Below, piece by piece: positions 1-10,767 of a stretch of DNA of 64,000 nucleotides; position 1 is the first letter of the stretch; each line of letters opens with the position of its first letter. Source of the stretch: Benincasa hispida (lineage: Eukaryota > Streptophyta > Magnoliopsida > Cucurbitales > Cucurbitaceae); assembly GCF_009727055.1 (NCBI RefSeq), contig NC_052352.1, positions 24,465,512 through 24,529,511 on the forward strand, read 5' to 3'. The translations under genes were made by a program, and so were the position numbers. The notes beneath the pieces were generated by a model. It was given only the letters and a program-made list of their open reading frames with translations, was not told the DNA's origin and did no database searches.

Positions 1-1
1 G

Positions 2-547
2 GATTCATCTAAAACATTATCTGACAACTTAGATGAGTTTAAAAAGATAGTTACTGAATTTAAAACTCTAGGAGAAGTTCTAGGTGATGAAAACAAAGCC
101 TATATGCTCCTAAACTCCTTGCCTGAACAGTATAGAGAAATTAAGAACGCACTAAAGTATGGAAAAGATAGCATAAGCACAGACACCATAATCTCAACCC
201 TTAGAACTAGAGAGGTTGAGCTACAGGTTGATAAAAAGGATAAACCTAGTGGTGAAGATCTGTTTGTAAAAGGAAACTTCAAACAAAACCACTCTAAAGA
301 CAATAAACCTCATAACCCAGAAGAAAATAAATCTAAAAAGAAAATAAAATGTAAGTATTGTAAGAAGAAAGGACATCTAATAAAAGATTGTTTTATTTTA
401 AAGAGAAAGAACCAAGAGAAAGAGAAGGATTCAAAAGGAAAACAGCCCGAGGCATCTGTTGTAGAGGGTTCATTCATTTATTCAGATGCCTTAGCCTCAA
501 CTCGAGACAGATCTAATCATATAAACCCTCTAGGTAAACATGATTAA
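2..547 (+). pseudogene. copia E gag, C-terminal part (broken)
   Basis: The frame is open from base 2 and ends in a stop at about 545-547. It encodes the second half of a copia nucleocapsid-type Gag: a helical segment around NSLPEQYREIKNAL, a lysine-rich linker, then a zinc knuckle C-x2-C-x4-H-x4-C (CKYCKKKGHLIKDC, about 349-390) that would bind the element's RNA in virus-like particles. Gag and Pol should be one frame here. The stop falls in a short repeat (CATGATTAAACATGATT), which suggests a small duplication broke the join to the protease. The N-terminus is outside the window. Confidence 0.8.
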
Positions 548-1616
548 ACATGATTGGATTTTAGACTTCGGATGCCCTTACCATATGACATCAATGAAAC
601 CCTGGTTTAACACCTTTAAGGAAATAGAAGGAGAAATGGTTTATATGGGTAACAACCAAGCCTGTAAAATTGAGGGCATTGGCTCTGTTTCCATGAAACT
701 CAAAGATGAAACTATCAAACTTCTTAGGAATGTGAGATATGTTCCTCTACTTAAAATAAGTCTAATCTCCTTGGGCATGTTAGATGCTATAGGGTGTGAA
801 TACAGGGGTAAAAGAGGAACTCTTGAGGTGCTAAAGGACTCTAAAGTAATCTTAGTTGGAGAAAAGGTAAATGAATTGTTTGTGGTCAAAGGGGTAGAGA
901 TGATGACTGGAGCTTATGTAGCCACCACAAATGAGATTACCGAGGTTGATTTATGGCACAAAAGACTATCTCACATAAGTGCCAAAGACCTAGAAGTCCT
1001 ATCTAATCAAGGTATTCTCCCTAAAATTCTTTCAAAAGAACTAACCTTTTGTGAACATTGTGTTTTAGGGAAAGCCACAAGGCAAAATTTCACTAAAGCA
1101 CAACATACCACAAAAGCTATCCTAGATTATATACACTCTGACCTATAGGGTTCAGCTCCTACACCTAGTCTAAGTGGCTCAAGGTATTTACTTTCTTTTA
1201 TTGATGATTTCTCTGGGAAAAGTTGGGTCTACTTCCTTAAAACTAAAGACCAAGTGTTTGATAGATTTAAGGAATGGAAACTCATGATAGAGAAACAAAC
1301 TTCTAAAGAAATTAAATACTTAAGAACTGATAATGGGCTGGAATTTTGTAGTGAAGAGTTCAACAAATTCTGTAAAGAAACAAGAATTACTAGGCATAGG
1401 ACAGTTAGATACACTCCTCAACAAAATGGAGTTGCTGAAAGACTCAATAGAACAATCATGGAAAGAGTTAGATGTCTCTTATTTGATGCAATTCTAAGTG
1501 AAAATTACTGGGTAGAGGCTGCAAGCTACACAGTGTACACTTTAAATAGATGTCCACATTCTTCCCTAAATTTTTTGACTCCTGAAGAAAAATGGACCTC
1601 ACATCCACCTACCTAG
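540..1616 (+). pseudogene. copia E protease and integrase (broken)
   Basis: The frame at 540-1148 carries the aspartic protease start, where DFGCPYHMT stands where copia proteins usually have D-S-G-A/C (active-site Ser replaced by Phe). The GAG-pre-integrase zinc region follows (LWHKRLSHIS ... FCEHCVLGK, an H-x4-H/C-x2-C finger) and then the first integrase motif IHSDL. A TAG stop at 1146-1148 cuts the integrase core. The core resumes downstream with TDNGLEF and the NGVAERLNRT motif that holds the catalytic Glu, ending at a stop near 1614. The integrase would insert element cDNA; this copy cannot make it in one piece. Confidence 0.8.
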
Positions 1617-1852
1617 ATAACTTAAGGGCATTCAGATGTGTTGATCTCAAAATCAGGGGAAATTCAAATTTAGGGCAGTAAAGTGTATGTTTGTAGGTTT
1701 TTCTGAGGGAGTAAAAGGATTTAAAATGTAGAACCCTATTGAAAAGAAGTTTATTATAAGTAGAGATGTCACTTTCAGAGAAAAATAAATGTTTATGGAA
1801 AAGGAAAGGACATCATATGAAGTTCCTAACAGCCCTAACACCACTAGGATTG

Positions 1853-2040
1853 GAGGTGGAGTCACCTAAAGCTTCTTCCACTAACCAAAACCCTCCTATA
1901 GATTTAGAAGAAGAAGAGGATGTCTTAAATAAGACCATTGGGAATTGAGGTGGAGTCACCTAAAGCTTCTTCCACTAACCAAAACCCTCCTATAGATTTA
2001 GAAGAAGAAGAGGATGTCTTAAATGAGATCACTGGGAATA
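1853..2040 (+). repeat. 94-bp tandem duplication inside copia E pol
   Basis: The segment starting GAGGTGGAGTCACC at 1853 recurs at 1947 with an offset of 94 bp. The two copies differ at only a few positions. 94 is not a multiple of three, so the duplication shifts the frame between the integrase C-terminus and the reverse transcriptase. Confidence 0.9.
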
Positions 2041-3764
2041 CTGAAGTTGTCTCTGACCTAAGTCAGTATTCTTTAGCTAGGGATAGACAGAGAAGAGTGA
2101 TAGTTCCTCCTGTTAGGTATACTGAAAATAGTTATATGAACCTAGTACTAAATGCCACAATAGCTTCTAATGACCAAGAACCAGCTACTTTTGAAAAGGC
2201 AGTGAACTGTCCTAATGCTAGGTCTTGGATTCAAGCTATGTGTAAAGAGATGGAGTCACTCACTATTAATAAAACCTGGACCCTAGCTCCTCTTCCTAAA
2301 GGTTGTAAACCTATAGCTTCTAAATTAATATATAAACTAAAGGAAGGTTCTACCAAAGATGAAAGGCCTAGATACAAGACAAGGTTAGTGGCTATAATGA
2401 TTTACTCAGAGAGAAGGAATAGACTATACTGAAATCTTTTCACCAGTGGTAAAACAAACCTCAATTAGGCTTCTTTTATCACTAGTTGCTCAGTATAATT
2501 TAGAACTAGATCAACTAGATGTTAAAACTGCCTTCCTACATGGAAACCTAGATGAGATAATATGTATGGTTCAACCTAAAGGGTTTGAGGAAAAAGGCAA
2601 GGAAGACCTATATTGTCTCCTAAACAAATCAATATATGGTTTAAAACAATCTCCTAGATGCTGGTACAGGAGGTTTAATGACTACATAGAGAGTATAGGC
2701 TTTCAAAGGAGTTCCTATGATATTTGTACTTATATCACTCTACTACCTATAAGGACAAAGTCTACCTATTACTCTATGTTGATGATATGCTACTAGCTGG
2801 AAAGTCTAAGGAGGATTTAACTCATGTAAAAAATCTCCTAAAGAGAGAATTTGACATGAAAAACTTGGGTCAGTCTAGAAAGATCATTGGGATTGAAATT
2901 CAGAGAGACAGAACAACCTCAACCCTAACCATAAGTCAACTAAGCTACTGTGAAAAGGTTATAAACAGATTCAATATGGAAAATGAAAAACCTGTTACTA
3001 TTCCTATTGCTACACACTTTAAACTTTCCTCTGAGAACTCACCAAAAGAGACAGATATAGAACATTTGACTCAAATGCAATCAATTCCATACAATCAAGC
3101 AGTAGGGAGTCTAATATACTTAAAGATATCTACTAGACCAGACTTATCTTATAGCACTAGTTTAGTCATTAGATACATGTCTAACCCTGAAAAAAGACAT
3201 TGGGAAGCAACAAAATAGATTTTAAGATATTTTATTTGGTCTAAACAGTCAAAATTAACATATCAAAGTACTAATGAATCAAATTTAGAACTATATGGAT
3301 ATGTTGATTCAGATTTTGCAGGTGACCAAGACAAAAGGAGATCTCTAACAGGTTATCTATTCTTATTTGGTCTTAACTTGTTGTGTTGGAAAGCTAATTT
3401 ACAGTCAATCACAACATTGTTAACCATAGAAGCAGAGTATATGGCACTTTCAGAAGCAATAAAGGATGCTCTGTGGTTAAAAGGACTGATGAAGGACTTT
3501 GGTATTGATCAAACAGTAGTTAAAATCTACTGTGATAACCAAAGCGCCATTCACCTTTCCAAAAACCCTCAATATCATTCAAGGACCAAACATATAGACA
3601 TCAAGTATCACTTTGTCAGAGACAGGATAGAGAAAGGAGAAATTGAGGTGCTAAAAGTTCATACAACCGAGAACGCAGCTGATATGCTTACCAAACTAGT
3701 GAGTAAACTCAAGCTTACTAGCTGTCTTGGTCAGATCGGGTTTCTGCTTCCTGAAAAAGGATAA
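2040..3764 (+). pseudogene. copia E reverse transcriptase and RNase H (broken)
   Basis: Reverse transcriptase blocks are recognisable: LDQLDVKTAFLHGNL (about 2500-2545), NKSIYGLKQSPRCWY (about 2625-2670), and the catalytic YVDD box at 2775-2786, which is intact. The frame shifts between about 2430 and 2446 and again near 2750, and a stop lies near 3216. RNase H follows, with TIEAEYMALSEA (about 3420), the YCDNQSAIHLS box (about 3530) and the KHIDIKYHFVRD motif (about 3590), ending at a stop at 3762-3764. The enzyme would copy element RNA into cDNA. Several separate lesions make it non-functional although the catalytic Asp pair survives. Confidence 0.85.
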
Positions 3765-3820
3765 AAACATGTTAAATCAAGAAGGAGAAGAGGTTGCATG
3801 TTGAGCTTAAGGTGGAGATT

Positions 3821-4580
3821 TGAAGAATATAAGCTCATACATCAACATCAATAAGTAGTTTCACGTTTTTTTAATCTTTACAGTTAGTTATTGTAATTAC
3901 TTATATAAGAAATAGTATTTAAGCTCATCATTTACAAATTTTAGATACAACAACAAATACATAACTTCAAGAAAACCTTGAGCAATCTGTAAAGAAAAGG
4001 GTATGTGACTTAACTTCATAATAAAAACTCTCTCCTTCCCATGGAAGTAGGCTTTCATAGCTGAACCACGTACATTGCAGTGTATTTTTTCTTCTTCTCT
4101 TCTCATCATCTACAAGATCGTCCATCGTTTAGCTTTTCTCTTTATATTGTCTAGTAGATCATAGCAATCGTCTACCTTCCTTCGAACAATCGTCTACACG
4201 ATTGCATGATCGTCTATACGATTGTATGATCGTCTACATCTTTTCTTCTGCCATCGTCTACCTGACTCCAAGCATCCTCATCGTTTACTCATAAACAATG
4301 GCACAGATTAAACAAAAACTCATTAGGGTTAGAAGAAAGAAAAGAATACAGAAAGGCAGTAGATCGAGAGAATCTGAAAGCTAGAGAGAGAAAGAAATTT
4401 CGTTTTGCACCCATCAGAAACAAAGTCTTTTTCATTTTTTTCATCAGACAAAATTTCACTAGGATCATCCACGTGTTAGCCATCAGCTGGAAAATCTTGG
4501 GCACTTCTCAACCAAGTTCTCTACCAACCAAGAAATTTGGGGCAAAGATCAGGACCTCCTAAATTGGATCAAGGTAAAAG
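3821..4580 (+). repeat. putative 3' LTR of copia E, right end uncertain
   Basis: A polypurine stretch AAGGTGGAGATT ends at 3820 and is followed by TGAAGAAT, a plausible LTR start. A TATATAAG motif lies near 3901-3908. A cluster of ATCGTCTA/ACGAT motifs lies at 4148-4275. The terminal CA cannot be placed without the other LTR, so the end is a guess. Confidence 0.45.
4148..4275 (+). repeat. ATCGTCTA/ACGAT motif cluster in the LTR of copia E
   Basis: About seven copies of ATCGTCTA or the complementary ACGAT core occur within about 130 bp, for example ATCGTCTACACGATTG and ATCGTCTATACGATTG. Related but longer clusters occur at 22.2-22.6, 25.4-25.9, 34.3-34.5 and 46.9-47.1 kb in other copia elements. 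Confidence 0.7.
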
Positions 4581-5406
4581 GGCCTCTTTATTTTTCATCA
4601 TTTGGGCTAAAATAGTTTTTCTTTTGCAGAAGCAGGCCCATCGAAAAAGAAGCAGGCCTGACAATAATTCACTCGTAAAGTAACTTAAATAATTCAATCG
4701 TAAAGTAATTATTTTTTAAAAATTGTCTTAATAAAAAGGTCGAAAGGATGATATTTGAATTTGAACCTAATCTATGAAAAATTAATGTCTGGTTAAACTA
4801 AAAATAAGTTTGGACCTTGTATTTATACAAAATTTGTAATAAACTAGTTTTCCTATTTTCTTTATTATCAAGAAGATTGTATTTTAAAATTTTGGAAAAA
4901 TGGCAAATATGGTAGTAGTTACAATTATTTTTAAATTTTAACTTCAAAAATTGAAAATCTCAAAATTATATCAATGTTAAAATTCGGTAAAATTAGATAT
5001 TCGAAACTTACATAATTGTATAAAATGTAACATTTGTATAAGTTTAAGATTTCAATTTCTAACATTTTTTTATTTCATTTCTACAATTATTATAAGTTTG
5101 AGGGTTTAGTTTTAACATTTATAAAAGTTTGTAGGTCAAATTTACAACTATCACTATACTTTATGGATGATTTTTGTAATTTACTCTAAAATTTTATAAC
5201 AAATTGGTATACATGCTTCAATATGAAATAACTCCATAGTTTAGAGAGAGTATTGATAATATAAACACTTCAATCTATGTTAGAATATTTTAGAGTTAAT
5301 TACTCATAAACGCGACTGCAATTCCGTAACGCCAGACGCTTTTTCTAAAGAGTACGAAAAATCCTTTAGCCCATGCCAGCAGTTGGAATGGGAGTAGTGG
5401 TCCCAA
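4581..5406. other. AT-rich intergenic DNA, no gene seen
   Basis: Long A/T runs with stops in all frames. No domain, RNA gene or clear mobile-element end is recognised. Confidence 0.6.
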
Positions 5407-5430
5407 CCCCCCCCCCCCCCCCCCCCCCCC
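5407..5430 (+). repeat. homopolymer tract of 24 C residues upstream of HY5
   Basis: An uninterrupted C run lies about 360 bp before the HY5 start codon, in otherwise AT-rich DNA. The G-rich complementary strand could in principle form a quadruplex. The exact length of such a run in an assembly is unreliable. Confidence 0.9.
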
Positions 5431-5485
5431 AACTTCCAATCCTAGCCATCTGATCCCAGATCCCATCCAACGACTCACAGACGTA

Positions 5486-5491
5486 CACGTT
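5486..5491 (+). promoter_or_regulatory. CACGTT (T/G-box) in the HY5 promoter
   Basis: CACGTT, about 300 bp before the HY5 start codon, 2 bp after a separate ACGT core at 5481-5484. CACGTT is an ACGT-core bZIP site; HY5 is reported to bind such boxes, including in its own promoter in Arabidopsis. Binding here is inferred. Confidence 0.5.
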
Positions 5492-5542
5492 CCCTTAAAA
5501 CAAACCTTTGATTTCCTCGACTTCTCATGGCCGATACGCGTC

Positions 5543-5548
5543 CACGTT
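5543..5548 (+). promoter_or_regulatory. second CACGTT (T/G-box) in the HY5 promoter
   Basis: A second CACGTT lies 57 bp downstream of the first and about 240 bp before the start codon. Two same-strand copies in a short interval are consistent with an ACGT-type light/auto-regulatory module, but this is motif matching only. Confidence 0.45.
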
Positions 5549-5640
5549 CACTTCTTTCAAGCCGTCGGATCAAACAACATTTAACGGCGTGAATCCTTCT
5601 GTCCTCGCTTTCTCTGTTAATTTTTCAGAGTGAAGCTTTT

Positions 5641-5700
5641 ATGTCCCGCTCTTTCTCTCTTTCCTCTCTCTCTCTCTCCCCTCTTCTAGAAAATATCTGA
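5641..5700 (+). other. possible upstream ORF in the HY5 leader (19 codons)
   Basis: An ATG at 5641 opens a 19-codon frame ending in TGA at 5698-5700, 86 bp before the main HY5 ATG. It runs through a CT-rich stretch typical of plant 5' leaders and encodes a Ser/Leu-rich peptide (MSRSFSLSSLSLSPLLENI). Whether it is transcribed depends on the start site, which the sequence does not show. Confidence 0.3.
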
Positions 5701-5786
5701 GGAAAAAAAAATTTAAAAAATAAGAAAAAAGGATTTTATCTAGCTGTGACTCTGTTGGTTCAAAGCTTTTTTTGGTTGACGGAGAA

Positions 5787-7889
5787 ATGCAGGAGCAAGC
5801 GACGAGTTCAGCCGCCGCTAGTTCTTTGCCTTCGAGCAGTGAAAGATCCTCCAGCTCTGCTCTTCATCTCGAAGTTAAAGAAGGTTAATCTTCATCTATG
5901 AACTATTTCTCAAATCTGATCATTTCTATCCTATCTCTCTGTGTCTAGCTTGTTATTTCCTCCATATTTATTTGTAATTTGGGGATTTTTTTTTTTTTAA
6001 ATTCTGTCTGTAATGGGTGTTTGGTGAGTCTGATTGGGGTGAGAAATTTAGGAATGGAGAGCGATGAGGAGATCCGGAGAGTGCCGGAGATAGGCGGTGA
6101 ATCGGCCGGCACATCGGCTTCCGGGAGGGATACTGGTTCGGTAGCCGGTCCGGACCGGGTTCAAGTTTCTCGGGAGGGTCAAAGGAAAAGAGGGAGAAGT
6201 CCGGCTGATAAAGAAAGCAAGAGACTGAAGAGGTGAGGCAAAACGCGTGTCATTTTGGTTCTTTTTAACTCTTTTAAGTTTCAATTTTTCCTCATTTCTC
6301 AATTATTAAAGCTTGTTTCTTAACTACTTGATTTTTTATTTTTTATTTTTTAAATTAAGCTTGTTGGCTATTTTTAGCTTTAAATTTTTTCATTCGATAT
6401 TTACTTTTTATCAATGATTTTAAAAAATTAAGTTAAATTTTAAAAACTAAATAAAAGTTACTTTTAAAAAGTTTTCAATGTTACTGAGAATTCAAAAATG
6501 GTGCAAATTATTATAAAAAATATGAGAAAATATATTTAATTTTTAAAAAATAAAAAAAAAATAATATGGTCATCAAACGGACTAAAATTTGAACGCTTTA
6601 TTCAGTATTAGATGTATAATTAAAAATTTTGAAATATTTTATGATCAAGCTTCCTAAAAACTTTTTAATGTAAATTAAATGTTTTAATTTTTTGGCAAAA
6701 TCTGTTAAAAATGAAAAAAAAATAAACCTTTGAACAAGTGAAATTATTTTAAATGATGAAATTGTTGTAATATATACAAATAATAGAAAAATATTACAGT
6801 CTATTTTGTATATATCATAACCCAGATAAATACACATGGTAGTTTATAGCTAGATTATGAAATTGTATTATATTTGTAAATATTTTAGTTCATTTTACTA
6901 TATTCGAAAACAACACTTTTATAAAAAATTTTCAAAATATAAATAAAATTAAGGATAAAAAATAATCTGAGAGTCAATGCATATAATATTTATATACAAG
7001 GGTAATTGCAACATATATGATTTTTAGTGATAATAACTAAGTGTATAATAACATTTTCAGAAAAATTGTAAATATAGCAAAGTCTATTTTTGATAGACTT
7101 CTACTAATAATATGATAAATTATCTAAATTTTGCGATATTTGTAATTTTTTTTGCATTGTGCTATATCTACTACTATTTTGAGTTTAATCGCTATATTTG
7201 CAACTGGTCATATATACAACTATATAGAGATTATCATTTCTATATAGGCATAGAATCTCCTATACATTTATAAGAGGAAAAAAAGAGAGAAGAAAAACCT
7301 CTCCAAAGGTATTTTGTTTAAAACAAAGCATTTCTAATTTTAGAGGCATAATTGAAATCTATACGAAAGGATACTGGGTATTATTAAATCTGTTTCTTCT
7401 TTGAATTGAGCTTTTTGATTGTTGAAGCCATTGAAATTCTGAAGCTGTTTACTTTAATTTGAATAAAGATTGCTGAGGAATAGAGTATCGGCCCAGCAAG
7501 CGAGGGAGAGAAAAAAGGCGTATTTGAATGACTTAGAAATAAGGGTGAAGGATTTGGAGAAGAAGAACTCAGAACTTGAAGAAAGGCTTTCCACTTTACA
7601 GAATGAGAATCAGATGCTTAGACAAGTACGTTTAATTACTCTTATTATTCCTTCCATTTTCATTAATTTATTCCATAATTATATATTCTTAACTTTAAAT
7701 TCAAAGAATCATGGGCTTTTTATTAATAGGCCCAATCACGAATGGGCCTACTGCATTGGCCCTGGCCCATATGATGAAATGTGGATTTTGTTTTTGTTTT
7801 TGTTTTTGTTTTTTTAACATGAAATCCTTTTTTATTGCTAATTGTAGATTTTGAAGAACACAACGGCAAGTAGGAGAAGTGGTGAGTGA
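5787..7889 (+). CDS. HY5: HY5 bZIP transcription factor (ELONGATED HYPOCOTYL 5)
   Basis: Four exons joined at GT/AG sites: 5787-5883, 6052-6232, 7469-7625 and 7848-7889, giving 158 aa (Arabidopsis HY5 has 168). The N-terminus begins MQEQATSS as in known HY5 proteins, which supports this start. Exon 2 carries the acidic MESDEE site (Ser in a casein-kinase-II context) and the [11 protein letters not shown]1-interaction motif through which COP1 targets HY5 for degradation in the dark. Exons 2-3 carry the basic region ([20 protein letters not shown], with N-x7-R) and a leucine zipper running from [13 protein letters not shown] to [10 protein letters not shown], which dimerises and binds ACGT-core promoters in the nucleus. 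The C-terminus is short ([13 protein letters not shown]). HY5 promotes photomorphogenesis. Intron 2 is long (1236 bp). No lesion is seen. A HYH paralogue is unlikely given the N-terminus. Confidence 0.96.
6860..7230. repeat. AT-rich interspersed repeat inside HY5 intron 2
   Basis: Phrases such as TTTGTAAATATTTTAGTTCA, AAATATAGCAAAGTCTAT and GATAGACTTCTA resemble a high-copy AT-rich repeat I remember from cucurbit genomes. The short inverted pair AGTCTATTTTTGATAGACT lies at 7081-7099. The boundaries are not clear. Confidence 0.4.
7710..7775 (+). promoter_or_regulatory. cluster of GGCCCA/TGGGCC boxes in HY5 intron 3
   Basis: Within about 65 bp of the 222-bp third intron there are ATGGGCTT, AGGCCCAAT, AATGGGCCTA and TGGCCCTGGCCCAT. 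TGGGCC/T boxes are the site II elements bound by TCP factors in plant promoters. Their role within an intron is speculative. A (GTTTTT)n tract precedes the 3' splice site. Confidence 0.35.
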
Positions 7890-8854
7890 GAGGGAGGAGA
7901 GTATTTTATTACAGCTGATCAATTCTGATCAAATATGATAAATTACTGCCAAAGTTTGGTAATTTAGTTTATCCTTTTGCTTATATGATATTAGTTCTTT
8001 AGTCCTTTTATACTCATTTTTCCCCCTTTCCCATCTAAAGAAAGAAGTAGCTAATTTGTCTTTCTTTCATGTTAACTTGAGGTTTAAAGAAATTCTTGTA
8101 CTACTGTGGAATTGAAGTTTCTGTAAGAACTGATCAAACATATTAACGGTTCATGAAACAGTTTTTCTGTACAACCGAAAGAACAAACTACTAACTCAAG
8201 ATTCAAAACGATTTTAGGATGAACATGGTTGATGTTTTACAGGAAAAATATTGAGATCTTGTTTGGTATTCTTAAGTTATATTGCACGTTATTCCGATGA
8301 GATGTTTTGCTGAAACACCTGCATTTTGTATGTAAAAGACATAATCAAATTCGTCATGTACAATGTCCAACTCAGTAATGTCAGTACAATCTCAACGGAT
8401 ATATTCTTCAATATGTTTGAAACATCGGTGAATTCAGTCACCTGGTCGCCTATGGCTTCATTCATGGATATTACAAACCCTGTAATTTTCATCTGAAGAA
8501 GAAAAACCTATCTTTATCTTCATAAAGGTGATATACATCACTCCTAGCAACAGTTTTGTCAACACTGGATATGTTCAACTAGTACCAAGTACTTATCCAT
8601 TCTTCAACAATGGGAACAGTGTCATAGAAGATATTATCCAAATAAATAGTAAAAAATAAAAAACAGCTCTAGCCTTTCTAAAAGGGTCCTTGAACTGAAT
8701 CTTAGCAAAATACCAGAAATCTAGTTAATGAGTTGGGAGTGGGGGCAAAACAAACGCAAATGGAGGAAAAAAAACGGAAAACAAAACTGTGTTTCCTCTC
8801 TCTAGTACAGAGCATGAATTGCTTGCTCTATCATGCCATGTAAGAAAGGAGTCT
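7890..8854. other. convergent 3' region between HY5 and BT1
   Basis: About 960 bp separate the two stop codons, which face each other. It should hold both 3' UTRs. No convincing gene was found; a short minus-strand frame at 8289-8492 has no recognisable features. No polyadenylation site can be assigned firmly. Confidence 0.6.
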
Positions 8855-10767
8855 CTACTCTTCGCCATCATCTTCGACGAGGATCCTCTTGCAGGCCTCG
8901 TAGCACATGAAAGAAATCCCGGCTGCAGGTACCAACTTCATACAGCTGGGACCCAGCCCTCGGAATAGACCTGGAATGCCTTCTTTCTCGAATATGCTTA
9001 CAAGTGCATGGATGACATTCTTATAAACCTGTCTTCCGCTCAGTGCTCCCACCTGCATTTGCTTACGTGCTACTTCGAGTGGGAATGTAACACTACTTGA
9101 GAAGGCACCAGCTGCCGAGCCAATTAAAAGGGTTTCGATGTTTCCAATCCTCTCTTGCTTAAATATTTTCCGATAGGCTCTTCGTAATGTGTCGTATGCA
9201 AAATAATTAGTTGCAGAATATGGAATTACTCCAATCAGACTTGGGGCAAGGCCTCTGTAGAGTTCGGCAGGCCCCTCTTCTCGAAGTATTTTTAAGAATG
9301 CATCGAATAGACCATTGTACGCATCTCTCTGCAATATTCACAAAGCTCTATATAGCATTTCCTCTTACTGAAAAAGGATACACATTTACTTATACAGTTT
9401 AGTTTAGAAAGTACCTGTATTGTCAATCGGGTTTTGAGTAGCTCGAGAGGATACGTGCATAATGTTGAGCTAACTCCTGCACAGGCCCCAGCAATAAATG
9501 AGGCAGAAATAGGAAGTTTTGGAGGCTCGCCAGGTTTAGGGGAGAGATTCTTGTTGACTGTGTCATACACAAATAGCTGCAAATCGAGCAGTGAAGAAAG
9601 TTTCAAGACTAAGCATTCGAGATACAAGTACCTTAGAAGCCAGCTTCGATGTCGTTCGTAGCTGAACTTTTCACTAATTTGTAATTTGTATTGCGAACGA
9701 AATTTAAATTACTGTTTGAAACAGCATGAAACACGTTACATTTTTAAATACTATGCTTCTTATGGTTCCACAACATGATGTGGACAAAGTAGAATTCAAG
9801 TAATAACACGAGCAACCAACAATGATTCAAATGAATTTTGAAACAAGGTGGTAACCCAACAACTATTGGTACCACGACACAGGCACCAAAACAACAAACC
9901 ATATTGATACTAATAATACAATCAGGGTATAAGAATAGAGAGGATTCCTAGAAAGCCAATTTTGAGCAAATTAGAGTTTAATGCTCCCAGAACTCCTTAA
10001 CCACAATCCATTTCTCAACAATTCATCCCTCAAGGTTATGTAGAATCAATTGAACGAGGAAAACAAGCCATAATCAAAAGTAAGTAACCAATTCAACAGA
10101 TAAGGATAAAGCAAAACATGCAGCGTTGAACTCCCAGCACCACCACCAACAAAGCATAATCCAATCAGAAAAACGAAGTAGATATCAGAGAATTGACACA
10201 AGATTACAATACCTCTATGGCCTTGCTAGGTGCAACACGAATGATGTTAACAAAATTTCCCCTAAACAATCCCTTCCATCCATCAGTTTGCATGATATTA
10301 TGAAACACTTCTGTGGTAGAATTTCCACTACTCCCCACCATTAGATGTGTTCTTATGGTCTCTAATGGCGCCACGCAGGTCCTTGACACTGCCCCAGCAA
10401 TAGCCCCACTCATCAGCCTCCTAAGTGAAGGATTAGCAACTTTAACTTTCAATCTAAGCCCAACCTTCTTCTTCTTCTTCACAACCCCTTCCTCCTCTTC
10501 ATTAGCCCCAGGAATCCGAAAACCCTCAACCCAAGATAAGTACTTCATGTACAAATCGGTGTAAGCAAGTTTGTTGCCACCATTGTTGCGAGGATTGGAA
10601 GAATCTGGAGAAATTCCAAAGCCGACACCCATCTGCCCCACGCTTGCAAATAAGCCACCGGGTAGAAAAGATTCATCGTGATGAATACGACATTGAGATC
10701 CCAAACCAGAAACCGTGAAGAAGCCATGGTTTGTATCATCGAAGACTCGAATTTCCTTCCTACCCAT
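8855..10767 (-). CDS. BT1: BT1/Brittle-1 adenine nucleotide carrier (mitochondrial carrier family)
   Basis: Three exons on the minus strand, 10767-10213, 9576-9415 and 9328-8855, all joined in phase 0 at GT/AG sites, give 396 aa (Arabidopsis BT1 has 392). The start MGRKEI matches BT1-type N-termini. A soluble extension of about 95-100 residues with Lys-rich KKKKKVGLRLKVKVANPS comes first, followed by three mitochondrial-carrier repeats. Their P-x-[DE]-x-x-[KR] signatures are visible: APLETIRTHLM (repeat 1), YPLELLKTRL (repeat 2) and FPLEVARKQM (repeat 3), implying six membrane helices. BT1 proteins move adenine nucleotides (ADP-glucose in cereal endosperm) across the plastid inner envelope, and the Arabidopsis form is also found in mitochondria. 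Which substrate this one carries cannot be read from sequence. No lesion is seen. Confidence 0.96.

Larger units (their letters stand above)
1..4580 (+). mobile_element. Ty1/copia retrotransposon E (TNT1/Tork-like), left end cut by window edge
   Basis: Domains run in copia order on the plus strand: gag with a zinc knuckle, protease, GAG-pre-integrase, integrase, reverse transcriptase, RNase H, polypurine tract, then the start of a 3' LTR. The 5' LTR and gag start lie outside the window. The frame is broken repeatedly (stops near 546, 1146, 1614, 3216 and a frame-shifting duplication near 1947), so the copy is dead. The RNase H and RT motifs resemble TNT1-94-type plant elements. The right boundary is uncertain because no second LTR is available for comparison; 4580 is an estimate. 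Confidence 0.85.

Noticed and set aside
5296..5478. Minus-strand open frame with a Gly run upstream of HY5
   Set aside because: The Gly run is simply the C24 tract read on the other strand; no homology or start context.
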